In this document: piece after piece, positions 33,806-45,009 of the stretch
Layout of the letters: each line of letters begins with the position of its first letter
How positions within the stretch are numbered: position 1 is the first letter of the stretch
Origin: Chaenocephalus aceratus
Lineage: Eukaryota; Chordata; Actinopteri; Perciformes; Channichthyidae
Reading direction: 5' to 3'
NCBI GenBank assembly: GCA_023974075.1
Contig: JAMFTG010000597.1
Span: forward strand, 1 to 64,000
Length of the DNA stretch: 64,000 nucleotides
Translations under genes and position numbers: made by a program
Notes under the pieces: generated by a model
Told to the model about the DNA's origin: nothing
Seen by the model: only the letters and a program-made list of their open reading frames with translations
The model's database searches: none

Positions 33806-34189
33806 ATTGAACCGTTTGAAAATATTTTGCCTAATGTCAGAAATTATTACAGGCACTTCTGACTGCAGCTGGTTGCTATGCGACGGGGGCGGCAAAAGGT
33901 AGGGATAACGGCCGGTGACGTACCAGGAAATGCTCCGTAGACCGTCTCATTTCGCATTCTGCGGAGGACCCACGTCGGTTGGGTCCTCCGCGGAATTCAA
34001 AGGCTGGGTCCTCAGGAGGATGCAGCCGCTGAATTGGGACACAGCTACAGACTATACAGAGATGCTGTTTGAGAAACCAATGTGAGGTTGGAGCATTGAA
34101 CAATGTAAATCTGTTCTAGTAGACCTCAACGATGGAGTTATGATCAGTAGAAATGGCCATGACCTTTAAGTCAAACCTCCAGTCACTGC

Positions 34190-34268
34190 TTCTTCTGGCA
34201 GGATTCAAACCCACGTCTCTGTGCCCTCAGGCGGTGTCCTTCCCCACTGGACCGTCTTCATGGCACAA
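34190..34268 (-). repeat. tRNA-like sequence, copy 1
   Basis: Minus strand: GGTCCAGTGGGGAAGG (A-box-like) and GGTTTGAATCC (B box, 9 of 11). Part of each array unit, just beyond the TTAAAGGTC element. Likely a tRNA-derived SINE head. Confidence 0.45.
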
Positions 34269-34372
34269 GGCTCAATGAACCAGATTAAGACCAGACTGAG
34301 GTAGCAGAAACTTCACATGTACAGGTTATGAGGCTGCAGAGATTCCCTCATATTGTCCCATGCAGGCTTGTT

Positions 34373-35376
34373 ACAAGACGCGCTGGCTCGGGAGCTACAG
34401 CTACAACAACAACATGAACATATTTTACCGTGATTAAATTGTAATACACGTTTCTAAATGATGCCGACGTAACAACACACTGATACCGGTTAGTAAAAAC
34501 CATGAATTAATGCTTTGACAAGTCTGCAGACAGACGGCAGGCGAAAAACCTTTTAGAATGCTTGTTCCCTGAATGGAGCTTGGCTAAGCTAACGCTATAT
34601 ATGCTCCGACCGTCCACACTCACAGCAACGGCCTACAGACATAAATAAACCAGCGACTGTATTCTCCATGACACAGACAGTCAGTGGTTTGTACTTGTTT
34701 AACTTTTGTCTAGTTTCTGAACAGATCGTATCTATCCCCGGCTGTTTGAAGAGCAAGCATGTGAAACAAAAGATAGCATTTACCTGTTTGCATCCAGCTA
34801 GCCATGTGAGAAGCCTTGTTGATACATTTTGTCTTTTTCACGAGCTTGCTGTGATATATACAAATCGGGTTGGTCCGGTCCAAGGTCTTTAAGTATCAAT
34901 TTATCTCCCAAACTTCTCCTTTCAAAAGGATTGGAGAGTAGCTCTTGGGCGGACCGAGGTTCCGGCGACTCCACCTGCACACCATTCTCATCCAAATACT
35001 GCGTCACCTTGGTCACTCACGAGTCTAAAAAACAACTCCTCACGTCAACGCACGTAAGCAACATGGGCGCCAACATGGGCGCCCACGTGACCAAAATATT
35101 TGACGGCGCTGATTGGCTGAAATTATGTTTTGGCGGCACAGTTTACTATTGAGACTTTTGCAACGTGCTGGTTGCTGCTGTTTGGCTCGGGGGCTCCGCC
35201 CGGTAATGATAAACTAATGCCATGGGCAAGGCCAGGCAGGAAACAGGTGACTTCATCAGTAACTTTAGACATCGTAACACAATTTTAAACGAGATTGTAT
35301 TGTAGATTATACATTTTTGTGATACTAATTGTATGATATTTACCTTGTTCATTAAAAATTAAAATATAAAATACTT
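34373..35376. other. 1-kb insertion between array units 1 and 2
   Basis: Present only at this junction; other junctions read straight from GGCTTGTTA to ACTTTAAAACTATTTG. A minus-strand frame at 34798-35016 (MTKVTQYLDENGVQ, GDKLILKDLGPDQPDLYIS) looks protein-like and may be the N-terminus of a transposon or zinc-finger protein, but I cannot name it. No clear inverted ends. Confidence 0.5.
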
Positions 35377-35576
35377 AAAACTATTTGATAAAATCACAAA
35401 AGACTTTGTTCTTCTTTGACAGTGAAACCAAGAAAGAAAAACGTCAGGAAGTTCAACAGAAGAGGGGTCTATTTAAGACAATAGAGATGCAAAAGATAAT
35501 ATGTAAATAAAGTTGTATTGATTTGAATTTAAATGTCTTGTCTTGTAATGACAACCCCCGCCTGTGACATGGAGAA

Positions 35577-35890
35577 GCAGCGTTCAGTTGCTATGCTCCA
35601 AATATCTGGGACAAACTCCCAGAAACCTGCAGGTCCGCTGCAACTCTGACGACTTTCAAATCCAGCCTGAAGACTTTGCTTTTTGCCGCAGCTTTTAATT
35701 GAACTATTCACATCTCACTCTGCACTGTCACTTTTATCCATGTATTTTGTCTTTTAATGTTTATTTTTTTATCTTTTCTTTTTAATGACTGTTTTTAAAT
35801 GCCATTTTCTTAATGTCTTTCCTTTTTGTAAAGCACGTTGAATTGCCTTGTGTTGAAAGGTGCTTTATAAATAAACTTGCCTTGCCTTGA
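35577..35890 (+). pseudogene. L2-like LINE 3' end (unit 2)
   Basis: Equivalent of 26273-26586; same polymerase C-terminus with a few substitutions (TRTT to SDDF) and the same CTTGCCTTG tail. Confidence 0.75.
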
Positions 35891-36703
35891 AACTGTCCTC
35901 CTTCTTGTTCTACTTGTTTACTCTCACCTGAGATCAGATGATAAACACTTTGAAAGAACACTTCGTACCAGGAAATATATCCCAGATATATGAATGCTAA
36001 CTCATTGTTAGTCAGAGAGAGGCTGATCATACCTTGAATAATCTGGCAGCTAGCCTCCACCCGGCCCTAAATGACTTCTCTTTTATTTTCACTTTTAGAC
36101 CGAGGCACATTTAGGGGAATTCATGTGACAACGACAACATATAACATACACGTGTTTCACTCCATTGAAGCTGCATCTCATTTACTACGATATGTTGTGT
36201 TGCCTGTATGGAAGCTGTGTTGTATTTTGAACAATTGTAATATACCAAGTGTTCCATATGAATCTACATGCTGACATATTGTTAAAGTAACTGATTATAA
36301 AGCACTTCATACAGTGGTGCATTATGTCTGCTCCTTATTATCCCAAGTGTGGTGAAAGTATTGTTCAGATGCTTTGCCATGTGTTTGGTGTTATTGGTGT
36401 TATTGGTTCAATTCCCCTACATAGTCTTGATCTCCACGCAGATGATCCATTACAAAAAGTCTTACATAAAACAGCTAAGGAGTAAAGAGGTCAAGGTCAC
36501 ATGACCATCTCCTCTATGACCTGTAAAGTCAGATGATCATCCTGCTGACTTAAACGCTGAACACTCAAAAGTGATCTGTTCCATTTTGAAAAGTCAGCTT
36601 CTTGAAAATCAAACTTTAAATAATTTAAAGTGGTAAAAAGAAACAGCCACCAATGCTTGAAAAGTTAGCTGGCTCAAACTCCTGGGCCCTCCTGTTGCTT
36701 CCT

Positions 36704-38790
36704 TGATGGAAGAGGAGGACATGTGCAGTGTTGAAATTAATGCGTGGAAATTCAGAAATGTGCATGTTGATAGAGCATTTTGGAATTGACATTGAGTTGA
36801 GCAGACCATGGCACATGTCAAAAGTGCTAAGTCGAAGTACTATTTGTCAGTTACCACAGAAAACCTAAATAATCCTAGGAAGTGTTTGAAAGCCATAAAA
36901 TCGATATCCACCGGTGAGATCCGTAATGAGCTACCTCCGTGCCTCACCACAGCATCTGGCTCTATATCGGACAGGGCCACTATGCTACATTGCTTTAATG
37001 AGCATTTTGTGTCCTGCGGTTCTCTGTTTGATTCTGTTTCTAACTCTGCTTCTGTGAACACCCCAATCCGTGACTCTGAACAACGTGGTCTGGAAAACCC
37101 TTTCAGTTTTACTCCTTTTACTGTTGATGTTGTTCATGAAGCATTAACCAAGCTAGATCCTAAGAAACCGGCTGGCCCGGACAACGTAGAACCTTTCTTT
37201 TTAAAGATAGCTGCAGATTTTATTGCTCCTCCTCTCACTACTCTTTTTAACCTCTCCCTCAGCACAAATGCAATTCCAAAAGTATGGAGGTCAGCGTATG
37301 TCTTGCCTTTACTGAAAGGAGGGGAGGCAACTATTTTAAATAACTATAGGCCAATCTCTAAATTATCAGTTCTGGCGAAGGTGCTCGAACGCCTAGTGAG
37401 TGAACAGGTAAAGTTTTTATGTACAAATGATATCCTGTCTAAACATCAGTCAGGCTTCAGAAAGAAACACAGCACCATCACTGCCACGATGAAAGTGGTG
37501 ATTGACATTACGAGTATTTTAGATAATAAGCAGAGTTGTGCAGCTCTGTTTGTTGACCTGTCCAAAGCGTTTGACACCGTCGATCATCACATTTTGAAGC
37601 AGAGGCTGGTCAGTATAGGCATGTCCAGCCATGCAGTGGGTGGTTTGTGAACTACCTCTCTGAAAGGTCCCAATGTGTTCACTTTGATGGGCTGTCTTCT
37701 GAGTGGTTAAACATTACTAATGGTGTACCTCAAGGCTCTGTGTTAGGTCCACTTTTATTCTCCATATATATCAACAGTTTAGGTGAAAATGTGAATGAAG
37801 CTACTTTACATTTCTATGCGGACGATACCGTGATGTACTGTGCAGGTCCCTCCATTCAGGAGGCTGGTGTTAAATTACAGGCTGTTTTTAACATTATTCA
37901 GACTCAGCTCTCTGAACTAAAGCTTCTTTTAAATGTTGATAAAACCAAGGTAATGCTCTTTTCTAAAGCTAAAAAGACACCAGAGCCTGTTTTAGATATT
38001 GTTACTATGCAAGGACAAGTACTCAAAGTGGTTACCTGTTATAAATACCTAGGTATCTGGCTTGATGATTGTCTTACTTTTAAACTTCATGTCATTAATC
38101 TGCTTAAAAAGCTGAGGTTTAGACTAGGTTTCTTTTTCAGAAACAAGTCCTGTTTCTCGCTTGAGGCCAGGAAAAGGCTCTGTGACCTTTGACCTGTGCT
38201 GGACTCTGGTGATCTGTTGTATATGAATGCACCTGCCCATTGCCTGGTACAAGTTAGATGCCGCCTATCACAGCACACTTACACATCACTGTACCCTGTA
38301 TGCCAAGGCAGGTCTGCCATCACTAACTGTAAAGAGGCTCAGTCATTGGTACACGTTTATTTATAAAGCTTTGTTGGGTAAACTCCCGTATTATATCTGC
38401 TCTCTGATCACACGGAGAGTTGCAAGCAGCTATTGTCTGAGGTCACATGATGTAGTCTTGTTAGATGTGCCAAGAGCAAGGACTGTCTTAGGTAAGACAG
38501 CTTTTATGTGCGCAGCTCCACTTGCTCGGAACAATCTTCAGCAAGAATTGAAACTGAGCGATCTCATTCCTCTGCATGTTTTAAAGCTAGGCTAAAGGAA
38601 ATGCTCGTTGATACTATGGGCACTTGTAAATGTCAATAACTATGTAAATGTGTCCTGTAAATATAATTTATGATGTCCTTTATTGTTTCATGTTTCATGT
38701 GGAACCTATTTGCTGCAGGTCTCCCTTGAAAAAGAGATCTATGATCTCAATGGGACCAATCTGGTTAAATAAAGGTTTGAAATGAAATGA
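36704..38790 (+). mobile_element. CR1/Rex-like LINE, copy 2 (defective)
   Basis: Reverse transcriptase from 36808. It keeps RKxxGPDN as KKPAGPDN, motif A FVDLSKAFDTVDHH, motif B, YADDTVMY and YLGIWLDD. It has the same frame change (37638-37650) and the same TGA (38190) as copy 1, plus an extra base at 38249 that shifts the C-terminal part. Confidence 0.85.
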
Positions 38791-39557
38791 ACTTAAAGGT
38801 CCCATGTCATGCTTTTCCGGTTATCACCCGTCCCCTTGTTGCTATGAAGGTTGTTCTGCATGTGAACGGTCTGCAGAGTCACACACCCTCAAAGTGCACC
38901 CTGTAGCGAGTAAAGCTCTAACACAGAGACGACCTGTCTGCTGCCCCAGAACGCCTCGTTGGACATTTTTCTTTTTCCATTGTTTACTTCTTGGGTATGG
39001 TGACGTAACCAGTTCCGCGTGTCTCGCTGTCTCGCTGTCTCGCTGACCCCACGCAGCAACAAGGAAATGACACCAGTAATCCAGCTCACACTGTCCGCTC
39101 CTCGAGACTCAAAGGGCGGGGCAGCGAGCCCCGCAACGTCCTGCCAACACAGCACCCAGACCCCACGCAGCATTCTCATCTATTTGTCATTACTGGTGTC
39201 CTTTTCCGGTTGCTAACAAACGCCATTGTAACACATAAACACACATCAGAGCACAGTGGGCTCATAGGGAGGGGAGGGGGGAGGGGAAGGAGCTCCAATA
39301 AGGCGTGTAGGACAGAGAGTGAATACACAGGCTGTGTCCCAATTCAGCGGCCGCATCCTCCTGAGGATGCATTCGAAGACCGCATACGTCACGAAGGCTG
39401 TCCCAATTCAAAAAAAAGACAAGGCTCCTCCGAATGCAGCCCACAAATGCAGCCTTCTATTCCCAGATTTTGAGGATACATCTGATGTACACTCCGCGGT
39501 GTATCATATCCCAGGATGCAATGGGCGACGGTGACGAATGAGTTATTTAAAAATAAA

Positions 39558-41045
39558 ATGGCTTCTAACGGGACGGCAACAACGGCAGAAGCTTCGGCGG
39601 GAGCCGGATTTGTTTTTAAATGTAAGTATAGGGTTTCAACTCACCCAAATAGTAAACGACATGAAACAGTAAACCGATTTAACTGTTTTATTTAAAGATA
39701 CGGGCGATTGGAGATGTCTTCTTTGTATACATAAAATAATATGAAGTGAAAATATTTCGACATGTTGTAAACCAGAACCATGGTTTTCATATTGTTGGGA
39801 TTAATTATAAAGCTAATTTATTTATTTAACTGTTTATGTTATACAAATCTTACTGCAAAAATTTGTTTTGATAGGGAGCAAGGAGCAGACTGCTCAATTC
39901 ATCCAAATGCGAGGGGAGAATGAATCCCTCTTCACCGGGGCCAAATTCTCCGCGGCCATCGCTTGGAGGTAAGGCACAATATCCAGTTTGTATCGTTCTT
40001 ATTTTATGAATCATCCCTCATTTCATACACTCCATTCTAATAAAACAACTAATATTGTCTAGTACCGGGACTTCTGATTTTTACCCATCTGCTTACCGTT
40101 AGTTCTTACTGCGTACCGGCACCTCATGACGCATCTAGGTACGCATATTTGTTGTGTTTATGCTCAGTTGCAACACCCACCCAGTAGTAATATTATATTA
40201 TAGTAGTATCTTTTTAATTACTGAATCAAAGATATGAGGATAAGGATAGAGGGAGTTGTATGTTGTACAGATTGTAAAGACCTTTGAGCCAAATTCTTGT
40301 TTTTGGGCTGTATACATAACATGTACTTGAAACAGTTGCTGATTTAGAGTACTGGCACCTTTTTTATTTCAATTCAAGCACTGGGGATGTCTCCATGCCA
40401 CCATTAGAAAAAGAAAAAGAAGATTTCCTCCTAAGTGTGTATCCTTAGTTGTGACATTGTTATTGTTTTATTCATAATACTAGATGTTGTACTATTCTCT
40501 CTGTGATTAGGACGGTTTTGGAAGATATGGGCCTGCAGGGAAGTGTAACTCCCCTGCAAGCTAAGAAGAAGTGGGACAATCTGAAAAAAAGATATAAAGT
40601 ATGTGAGTTTTACAAGTTAATAAACACATTTGCTGACATTTGTTTATCGGCTGGTGTTTTTTTTTGTAATGCCATGATTGTTTTACTCTGCCTTTAGGAT
40701 TGCAAATACCCAGGGTCAGGAGAGGGAGTCGGTGGGAAACCCACTGCTGCAACTTGGCCGTGGTTTGTCCAAATGGATGAGATATTAGGACAGAGGCCCT
40801 CTATCTGCCCGCCTGTCCTAATATCCTCTATTCCAGAGGACACGCCACGGCCAAGTTCAGCAGTGGGGGACCAAGAGGAGGACGAGGAAGAGGATCAGGT
40901 TGAGGCAGGGCCATCCCGGCCTAAAAGGAAAAGAAAGGAGGGGCTAATGGACCTCATCAGAGAGGATATGAAGCAGCAGAGGGAGGAGAACAGGGAGAAC
41001 CTGAACAGGCTTTTTTCTCTCCTAGAAAAATTAGTTGATAAATAA
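39558..41045 (+). CDS. Harbinger Myb/SANT-like protein, copy 2
   Basis: Exons 39558-39621, 39875-39968, 40511-40598, 40698-41045. Predicted 197-residue protein is identical to copy 1, with all tryptophans, the acidic stretch and the PKRKRKEG signal kept. Confidence 0.85.
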
Positions 41046-41142
41046 ATAAATAAATGTAATGAGCAATATGAAACTTATAATTTATTTGATGGAACAACAT
41101 ACAAATGAAACAACATACAAATAAAACAACATTTAAACTATA

Positions 41143-41355
41143 TACACATTCAGGCTGAGCAGGGAGTCCCAGGTGGTGCTGCTGGACCTGGCTGCCACAA
41201 TTAGGACCATGGTGTCCTCTGATGGTGGGTGGGGCATCATGCAGGGTGGTCTCCAGAGCTGTTGGGGATGCTTCTCTCCACAGTACATCGGATTGTCCAT
41301 CAGGGCTAGGGTTCGCAGGGCGGACGCAATCGACGGCTGCCATGTCACTAAGATG
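41143..41355 (+). pseudogene. Inverted transposase fragment, copy 2
   Basis: Same antisense-oriented piece as 31838-32050, including the AIDGCHV remnant. Confidence 0.8.
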
Positions 41356-41441
41356 TTTTCAGCAGCAGATAAGAACAAAAGATGTATATAAATATTGCAC
41401 ACGGTTATTTTATCACAGCTCGTCAATTGTTTTACATACCT

Positions 41442-43110
41442 TTACACATAATCGTGGTCACCAGGAACCTCCTCCAGGGCAGACACCTCCGCAGACAGTT
41501 GGTCCCGCCAAGGAGCACCACTGACTGCCTCCAACACATTCTCCCCCTCATCCTCCGCTACATCCTCCACAGTGTCCTCTTCTGGGGCCATGATGTCGCC
41601 GGCCCCAATACAGATGTTGTGGAGGACGGCACATGCTGTTATGATCTGAAATTTAAAAATTGGCAGAAATATATAAATATATATATATATGTTATACCTC
41701 ATGTTAGATCTACTCTTCAGTATTATCAAAATGTCCTAATGAGTGATTACTTACTTGAGGAACGAAGGTGTGGTGCACCTCCAGCGCTTGCAGGAAGATA
41801 CTCCTGAATCTTGTCTTCATCACCCCGAAGGCACGCTCGATGATGGAGCGTGCCCGGGAGTGATGGCTGTTGAAGCGCTGGGGTCCCACACCTTGCAGCG
41901 GCCGTTTGTATGGAGTGATGAGGGGGAGTGGATGTTGGAGGCAGGGGTACCCCCCGTCTGCGAGGATAAAGTGCCCTGGAGGAGGGTAGAGTGCCTGCCG
42001 ATAGAGTGGGCTGTGGCGGAGCACTCTAGAGTCGTGGACTGACCCAGGCCAGCCCACGTACGTGTCGATGAAGCGGCCCTGATGGTCACAAACAGCCTGC
42101 AGCAAAATTGAGCTGAACAGTTTTCTGTTTCTATAACAGTGACCATCAGGGCCGCTTGGTGGCACGATGCGGACATGGCAGCCGTCGATTGCTCCAGCAG
42201 CTTTTCTGAAGGCTCTGTGTCTGGCCAGCCCTGCGAACCCACGCGACACAGCCTCCAGGTCTTCTGCTGTCCTGGGGAGGTGGATGACCTGGTGGCAAAT
42301 GGCCACCACCTCCTCAGTCACTCTGTGGACAATCCGGTGTACCGTGGATCTAGGCATCCCAAAAACTCTGGAGACCACCCTGCATGATGCCCCACTTGCC
42401 AGCCAGAACAGGAACACCAGGGTCTCAATTGTGGCCCCCCATCCATGTCTCCTGTCCTGACCCAGGAGTTCCAGCAGCACCTTCAGGGACTCCCTGCTCA
42501 GCCTGAAATCAGGGCGTGTGTCCTGGTCATTAAAAAACCTGTCCAGGACAGGGACGCTTAAGTTGATCCTGCAGTACAGGGGCCTTGGCTGGTAGAGGGA
42601 AAGGTTGAGAAAAAAGGGTTAAATAAGTGAACAGCATTTTTGTTCTTTGTTTATACATATATCTATTGACATGTTTATATATATATATATGTTTATTGAT
42701 ATATACACAAAAAAATATATACATATATATACTCAAGCTATACTCAACCTGAAATAAAATTTGTATCAGTATTATGCTAATAACATTACTGTTAGCTAAA
42801 AATACAGTACATACATATATTCTGTGTTTGTGTATAAATATATCTCTATAGACATGTTTATATATATACACAAGCTATACTCAACCTGAGAAATAACATT
42901 TTAAACATGTATTATAGGCTAATATTAACATTACTGTTAGCTAAAAATACAGTACATATATATTTTATATAATATGATAATAGATATAAGTATCAGTACC
43001 TGGACATGGTCTTCCATTAATTTGAAATAGATGGTGCGCCTGGTGTGACCTTGGGAAATTGAATTTAACATATTGAACATCACCAAAAGAAGTACTATCT
43101 CTGACTCCAT
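41442..43110 (-). CDS. HARBI1-like Harbinger transposase, copy 2
   Basis: Exons 43110-43000, 42588-41755, 41645-41442. Predicted 382 residues, identical to copy 1 wherever compared; D, D and E positions present. Intact. Confidence 0.88.
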
Positions 43111-43494
43111 ATTGAACCGTTTGAAAATATTTTGCCTAATGTCAGAAATTATTACAGGCACTTCTGACTGCAGCTGGTTGCTATGCGACGGGGGCGGCAA
43201 AAGGTAGGGATAACGGCCGGTGACGTACCAGGAAATGCTCCGTAGACCGTCTCATTTCGCATTCTGCGGAGGACCCACGTCGGTTGGGTCCTCCGCGGAA
43301 TTCAAAGGCTGGGTCCTCAGGAGGATGCAGCCGCTGAATTGGGACACAGCTACAGACTATACAGAGATGCTGTTTGAGAAACCAATGTGAGGTTGGAGCA
43401 TTGAACAATGTAAATCTGTTCTAGTAGACCTCAACGATGGAGTTATGATCAGTAGAAATGGCCATGACCTTTAAGTCAAACCTCCAGTCACTGC

Positions 43495-43573
43495 TTCTTC
43501 TGGCAGGATTCAAACCCACGTCTCTGTGCCCTCAGGCGGTGTCCTTCCCCACTGGACCGTCTTCATGGCACAA
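43495..43573 (-). repeat. tRNA-like sequence, copy 2
   Basis: Same as 34190-34268, with the B box GGTTTGAATCC on the minus strand at 43516-43506. Confidence 0.45.
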
Positions 43574-43884
43574 GGCTCAATGAACCAGATTAAGACCAGA
43601 CTGAGGTAGCAGAAACTTCACATGTACAGGTTATGAGGCTGCAGAGATTCCCTCATATTGTCCCATGCAGGCTTGTTAACTTTAAAACTATTTGATAAAA
43701 TCACAAAAGACTTTGTTCTTCTTTGACAGTGAAACCAAAGAAAGAAAAACGTCAGGAAGTTCAACAGAAGAGGGGTCTATTTAAGAGAATAGAGATGCAA
43801 AAGATAATGTGTAAATAAAGTTGTATTGATTTGAATTTAAATGTCTTGTCTTGTAATGACAACCCCCGCCTGTGATATGGAGAA

Positions 43885-44198
43885 GCAGCGTTCAGTTGCT
43901 ATGCTCCAAATATCTGGGACAAACTCCCAGAAACCTGCAGGTCCGCTGCAACTCTGACTACTTTCAAATCCAGCCTGAAGACTTTGCTTTTTGCCGCAGC
44001 TTTTAATTGAACTATTCACATCTTACTCTGCACTGTCACTTTTATCCATGTATTTTGTCTTTTAATGTTTATTTTATTATCTTTTCTTTTTAATGACTGT
44101 TTTTAAATGCCATTTTCTTAATGTCTTTCCTTTTTGTAAAGCACGTTGAATTGCCTTGTGTTGAAAGGTGCTTTATAAATAAACTTGCCTTGCCTTGA
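43885..44198 (+). pseudogene. L2-like LINE 3' end (unit 3)
   Basis: Equivalent of 26273-26586 with the same tail. Confidence 0.75.
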
Positions 44199-45009
44199 AA
44201 CTGTCCTCCTTCTTGTTCTACTTGTTTACTCTCACCTGAGATCAGATGATAAACACTTTGAAAGAACACTTCGTACCAGGAAATATATCCCAGATATATG
44301 AATGCTAACTCATTGTTAGTCAGAGAGAGGCTGATCATACCTTGAATAATCTGGCAGCTAGCCTCCACCCGGCCCTAAATGACTTCTCTTTTATTTTCAC
44401 TTTTAGACCGAGGCACATTTAGGGGAATTCATGTGACAACGACAACATATAACATACACGTGTTTCACTCCATTGAAGCTGCATCTCATTTACTACGATA
44501 TGTTGTGTTGCCTGTATGGAAGCTGTGTTGTATTTTGAACAATTGTAATATACCAAGTGTTCCATATGAATCTACATGCTGACATATTGTTAAAGTAACT
44601 GATTATAAAGCACTTCATACAGTGGTGCATTATGTCTGCTCCTTATTATCCCAAGTGTGGTGAAAGTATTGTTCAGATGCTTTGCCATGTGTTTGGTGTT
44701 ATTGGTGTTATTGGTTCAATTCCCCTACATAGTCTTGATCTCCACGCAGATGATCCATTACAAAAAGTCTTACATAAAACAGCTAAGGAGTAAAGAGGTC
44801 AAGGTCACATGACCATCTCCTCTATGACCTGTAAAGTCAGATGATCATCCTGCTGACTTAAACTGAACACTCAAAAGTGATCTGTTCCATTTTGAAAAGT
44901 CAGCTTCTTGAAAATCAAACTTTAAATAATTTAAAGTGGTAAAAAGAAACAGCCACCAATGCTTGAAAAGTTAGCTGGCTCAAACTCCTGGGCCCTCCTG
45001 TTGCTTCCT

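Larger units (their letters stand above)
30025..34046. mobile_element. PIF/Harbinger transposon, autonomous type, copy 1
   Basis: Inverted ends of about 37 bp: GCTGTGTCCCAATTCAGCGG from 30026 and its complement ending at 34045, with one mismatch in the stem. Candidate 3-bp duplication ACA at 30022-30024 and 34047-34049, the right size for the superfamily although TWA is more usual. Carries the two genes the family needs, facing each other tail to tail: a Myb/SANT-like protein (+) and a HARBI1-like transposase (-). Both are open in this copy. Confidence 0.9.
29488..34169. mobile_element. TTAAAGGTC-ended DNA element hosting Harbinger (unit 1)
   Basis: Left end TTAAAGGTCCCATG at 29488 and right end CATGACCTTTAA at 34169 are inverted with a small indel. 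Own sequence is about 540 bases on the left and 120 on the right; the rest is the inserted Harbinger. No gene of its own: three short frames (29499-29741 and overlaps) are preserved only because units are near-identical. Superfamily not identified. Confidence 0.55.
26049..34372 (+). repeat. 8.3-kb composite array, unit 1
   Basis: Starts TCCCATGCAGGCTTGTTA and ends where that motif recurs at 34355. Contains an L2-like tail, the CR1/Rex-like LINE, and the TTAAAGGTC element with nested Harbinger. The next units match almost base for base over their whole length. A 1-kb insertion (34373-35376) separates unit 1 from unit 2. Confidence 0.9.
39330..43351. mobile_element. PIF/Harbinger transposon, copy 2
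   Basis: Same inverted ends and ACA flanks as copy 1. Almost identical over about 4.0 kb; one visible difference is C for C/A at 41146 (ATACACATT against ATACCCATT). Confidence 0.9.
38793..43474. mobile_element. TTAAAGGTC-ended DNA element hosting Harbinger (unit 2)
   Basis: Same ends and same insertion point as in unit 1. Confidence 0.55.
35377..43678 (+). repeat. 8.3-kb composite array, unit 2
   Basis: Same order as unit 1, offset about 9304 bases. Differences are isolated single bases (for example AGAAGACC to AGACGACC near 38930) plus one inserted base at 38249. Confidence 0.9.
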
